Shown one piece after another: positions 61,883 through 64,000 of a stretch of DNA of 64,000 nucleotides. Positions within the stretch are counted from its first letter, which is position 1, and each line of letters opens with the position of its first letter. The translations under genes and the position numbers were made by a program. Source of the stretch: Azohydromonas caseinilytica (GTDB taxonomy: Bacteria; Pseudomonadota; Gammaproteobacteria; Burkholderiales; Burkholderiaceae_C). The notes beneath the pieces were generated by a model, which was not told the DNA's origin, made no database searches, and saw only the letters and a list, made by a program, of their open reading frames with translations. The stretch covers positions 62,001-126,000 of the forward strand of contig NZ_JABBFW010000008.1 in the NCBI RefSeq assembly GCF_012927045.1, in the 5' to 3' direction.

Positions 61883-63130
61883 ATGATCCTGAACCACGTC
61901 TGGGTTGCCTTCATCCTCTTGGGCTTCGGCGCGGCGCTGGTGCAGCTGCTGCAGGGCGACCTGGGCGTGTTCGGCCGCGTCATGGGCGGCATCTTCGACA
62001 CCGCCAAGACCGGCTTCGACATCTCGCTGGGCCTGGTGGGCGTGATGAGCCTGTGGCTGGGCGTGATGCGCATCGGCGAGCAGGCCGGCGTGATCCAGCT
62101 GTTCGCGCGCGCCCTGGGGCCTTTCTTCGCGCGGCTGTTCCCGGAGATCCCGCGCGGCCACCCGGCCGGCGGCAGCATCGTCATGAACTTCAGCGCCAAC
62201 ATGCTGGGGCTGGACAACGCCGCCACGCCGCTGGGCCTCAAGGCCATGCGCGAGCTGCAGGAGCTCAATCCGCGCCCGGACACCGCCAGCGACGCCATGG
62301 TGATGTTCCTGGTGCTCAACACCGCGGGCATCACGCTCATTCCCACTTCCGTCATCGCGCTGCGCCAGGCCATCGCCGTGGAGCAGGGGCTCACCGGCTT
62401 CAACGGCGCCGACATCTTCCTGCCCACGCTCATTGCCACCTTCATCTCCTTCAGCGCCGGGCTGGTGGCGGTGGCGCTGTGGCAGCGCATCAACCTGTTC
62501 TGCTGGCCGGTGCTGGCCTTCTTCGCCGGCTTCATCACGCTCACCGGCGGGCTTTACATGTGGCTGAGCAGCTACCCGCCGGCGCGCATGGCCGAGCTGG
62601 TGGGCCTGCTGGGCAGCTTCGCGGTGGTGTCGGTGATCGCGCTGTTCGTGGCCGTGGGCGCGTGGCGGCGCATCAACGTGTATGAGGCCTTCGTCGAGGG
62701 CGCCAAGGAAGGGTTTGACGTGGCGGTGCGGATCATTCCGTACCTGATCGCCATCCTGGTGGCGATCTCGGTGTTCCGCAGCACCGGCGGCATGGATGCA
62801 CTCATCGGCCTGATCGCCCGCGGCGTCGCGGCGCTGGGGCTGGACACCGACTTCGTGCCGGCGCTGCCGGTCGGGCTGATGAAGACGCTCTCGGGCAGCG
62901 GCGCGCGCGGGCTGATGGTGGACGTGCTCAAGACCTACGGCGTCGATTCCTTCCAGGGCCGGCTCGCTTCCATCATCCAGGGCTCCACGGAGACCACCTT
63001 CTACGTGCTGGCCGTGTACTTCGGCAGCGTCAACATCACCCGGACGCGCTACGCGCTGGCCTGCGGGCTCATCGCCGACGCGGTGGGCGTGGCCGGGGCC
63101 ATCGTGGTGGCGTACCTGTTCTACCGCTGA
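61883..63130 (+). CDS. Nucleoside-recognition (gate) domain membrane protein, SpmA-SpmB fusion
   Basis: This 415-aa protein has two gate-domain halves, the first like spore maturation protein SpmA (LPSKI-type core replaced by GGSIVMNFSANMLGLDNAATPLGLKAM), the second like SpmB (LMKTLSGSGARGLMVDVLKTYG and STETTFYVLAVYFG). About ten membrane segments are seen. It occurs in many non-sporing proteobacteria; the transported or sensed compound is unknown. The ATG at 61883 begins MILNHVWVAF. Confidence 0.88.
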   Translation: MILNHVWVAFILLGFGAALVQLLQGDLGVFGRVMGGIFDTAKTGFDISLGLVGVMSLWLGVMRIGEQAGVIQLFARALGPFFARLFPEIPRGHPAGGSIVMNFSANMLGLDNAATPLGLKAMRELQELNPRPDTASDAMVMFLVLNTAGITLIPTSVIALRQAIAVEQGLTGFNGADIFLPTLIATFISFSAGLVAVALWQRINLFCWPVLAFFAGFITLTGGLYMWLSSYPPARMAELVGLLGSFAVVSVIALFVAVGAWRRINVYEAFVEGAKEGFDVAVRIIPYLIAILVAISVFRSTGGMDALIGLIARGVAALGLDTDFVPALPVGLMKTLSGSGARGLMVDVLKTYGVDSFQGRLASIIQGSTETTFYVLAVYFGSVNITRTRYALACGLIADAVGVAGAIVVAYLFYR

Positions 63131-63218
63131 GCAGCGGGCGCGGCGGGCGGCCTGTGCCGGGCCGCTACAGTCAGGACGGCCCCAGGGCTGCCTTCCAAGA
63201 ACAAACCGAGTCGTCCCG

Positions 63219-64000
63219 ATGCTTGATGCCGCCACCGTCCAGTCCCTGATGCGCGCCGACCATGGCGATCCCTTTGCCGTGCTGGGGCTGCACGGTCCCG
63301 TGGACGGCGCCTGGACCCTGCGCGCGCTGCTGCCCGGCGCCTGGCGGGTGTGGGCGCGGGACAGCGACGGCGCGGTGCTGGCGCAGCTGCAGCGCATCCC
63401 GCACAGCGACGTGTTCGAGGCCTCGCTGTCGGGCCCGCAAGAGCGCTTCGCCTACCGCTGGCGCGTGGACTGGGGCACGCACGAGAGCGAGCTGGAGGAC
63501 CCGTACCGCTTCCCGCCGCTGCTGGGCGAGCTGGACCTATGGCTGCTGGCCGAGGGTACGCACCAGCGGCCGTTCCAGGCGCTGGGCGCGCATCCCGCGA
63601 CGGTGGACGGCATCGAGGGCGTGCGCTTCGCGGTGTGGGCGCCGAATGCGCGGCGGGTGTCGGTGGTGGGCGAGATCAACCAGTGGGACGGCCGGCGCCA
63701 TCCGATGCGGCTACGGCGCGAGGCCGGGGTGTGGGAGCTGTTCATTCCGGGCGTTGCTCCCGGCGCGCTCTACAAGTTCGAGCTGCTGGGCGCGGACGGG
63801 CAGGTGACGCTGCGCGCCGACCCCTACGCCTTCGCCGCCGAGTTGCGCCCGGGCACGGCCTCGCGCGTGGCGGCGCTGCCGCCGGCGCGGCCGATGGCGG
63901 CGGAGCGCGCCGCGGCCAACGCCTTCGATGCGCCGGTGAGCATCTACGAGGTGCACCTGGGCTCCTGGCGCCGCAACGACGGCTGGCGCTGGCTCACGTA
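63219..64000 (+). CDS. glgB: 1,4-alpha-glucan branching enzyme, 5' part (cut by the window end)
   Basis: The 260 codons visible begin MLDAATVQSLMRADHGDPF and include DPFAVLGLH, the N-terminal N1 domain. The second carbohydrate-binding domain follows (VRFAVWAPNARRVSVVGE), then the start of the catalytic barrel (VSIYEVHLGSWRR). GlgB forms alpha-1,6 branches in glycogen. The frame stays open to the right edge. The N1 domain marks the long, two-N-domain class. Confidence 0.95.
   Translation, partial: MLDAATVQSLMRADHGDPFAVLGLHGPVDGAWTLRALLPGAWRVWARDSDGAVLAQLQRIPHSDVFEASLSGPQERFAYRWRVDWGTHESELEDPYRFPPLLGELDLWLLAEGTHQRPFQALGAHPATVDGIEGVRFAVWAPNARRVSVVGEINQWDGRRHPMRLRREAGVWELFIPGVAPGALYKFELLGADGQVTLRADPYAFAAELRPGTASRVAALPPARPMAAERAAANAFDAPVSIYEVHLGSWRRNDGWRWLT

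Overview
The window is very GC-rich and almost fully coding, in operons joined by ATGA or GTGA stop/start overlaps. Gene families, PEP-CTERM surface proteins and a rep/parAB/recombinase locus of the kind seen on secondary replicons point to a betaproteobacterium of the order Burkholderiales. Species cannot be named from this sequence, and no rRNA or tRNA gene was seen.

Region 1 (1-13.4 kb) is a complete type I-F CRISPR-Cas locus read on the minus strand: cas1, a cas2-cas3 fusion, csy1 (cas8f), csy2 (cas5f), csy3 (cas7f) and cas6f, then a leader and an array of at least 75 identical 28-nt repeats that runs off the left edge. The most notable feature is the 400-bp gap between cas3 and csy1. It holds a divergently oriented two-repeat mini-array with decayed repeats and a 26-nt spacer, read on the plus strand. 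That spacer has a seed-complete, CC-PAM match to the minus strand about 80 bp away, over the best csy1 promoter candidate. A five-codon reading frame with an ideal Shine-Dalgarno lies between that promoter and csy1. Together these resemble the crRNA-like cas regulators and guards (CreR/CreTA type), here in a type I-F setting.

Region 2 (13.5-27 kb) is ordinary metabolism and envelope: an enoyl-CoA hydratase-like protein, a LysR regulator divergent from an NAD-dependent epimerase, hybrid cluster protein with its reductase, an AMP-forming acyl-CoA synthetase, an orphan Xre/MbcA/ParS-type antitoxin, an ornithine cyclodeaminase, an MFS transporter coupled to a periplasmic propeller protein, and a PEP-CTERM protein.

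Region 3 (27.1-34.7 kb) is a replication and partition locus: a Rep_3-like initiator, an iteron-bearing AT-rich origin, parA, parB, a tyrosine recombinase and seven copies of a palindrome GGAAAC-N3-GTTTCC confined to this 5.7 kb, the likely parS sites. The window therefore probably comes from a chromid or megaplasmid, or from an integrated one.

Region 4 (34.8-39.2 kb) has a cardiolipin-synthase-like phospholipase D, a pentapeptide-repeat protein and an Aer-like chemotaxis receptor. Region 5 (39.5-59.8 kb) is a 20-kb cobalamin locus behind a B12 riboswitch: B12 and cobalt uptake, corrin-ring synthesis with CbiX, CbiD and CbiG (the cobalt-early route), adenosylation, lower-ligand synthesis and nucleotide-loop assembly. 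Three short inverted-repeat elements sit at its gene junctions, one translated as the CobB N-terminus. Genes for precorrin-6A reductase, cobyric acid synthase and uroporphyrinogen methyltransferase were not found. Region 6 (59.9-64 kb) has two tandem PEP-CTERM paralogues, a fused SpmA/SpmB-type membrane protein and the start of glgB.
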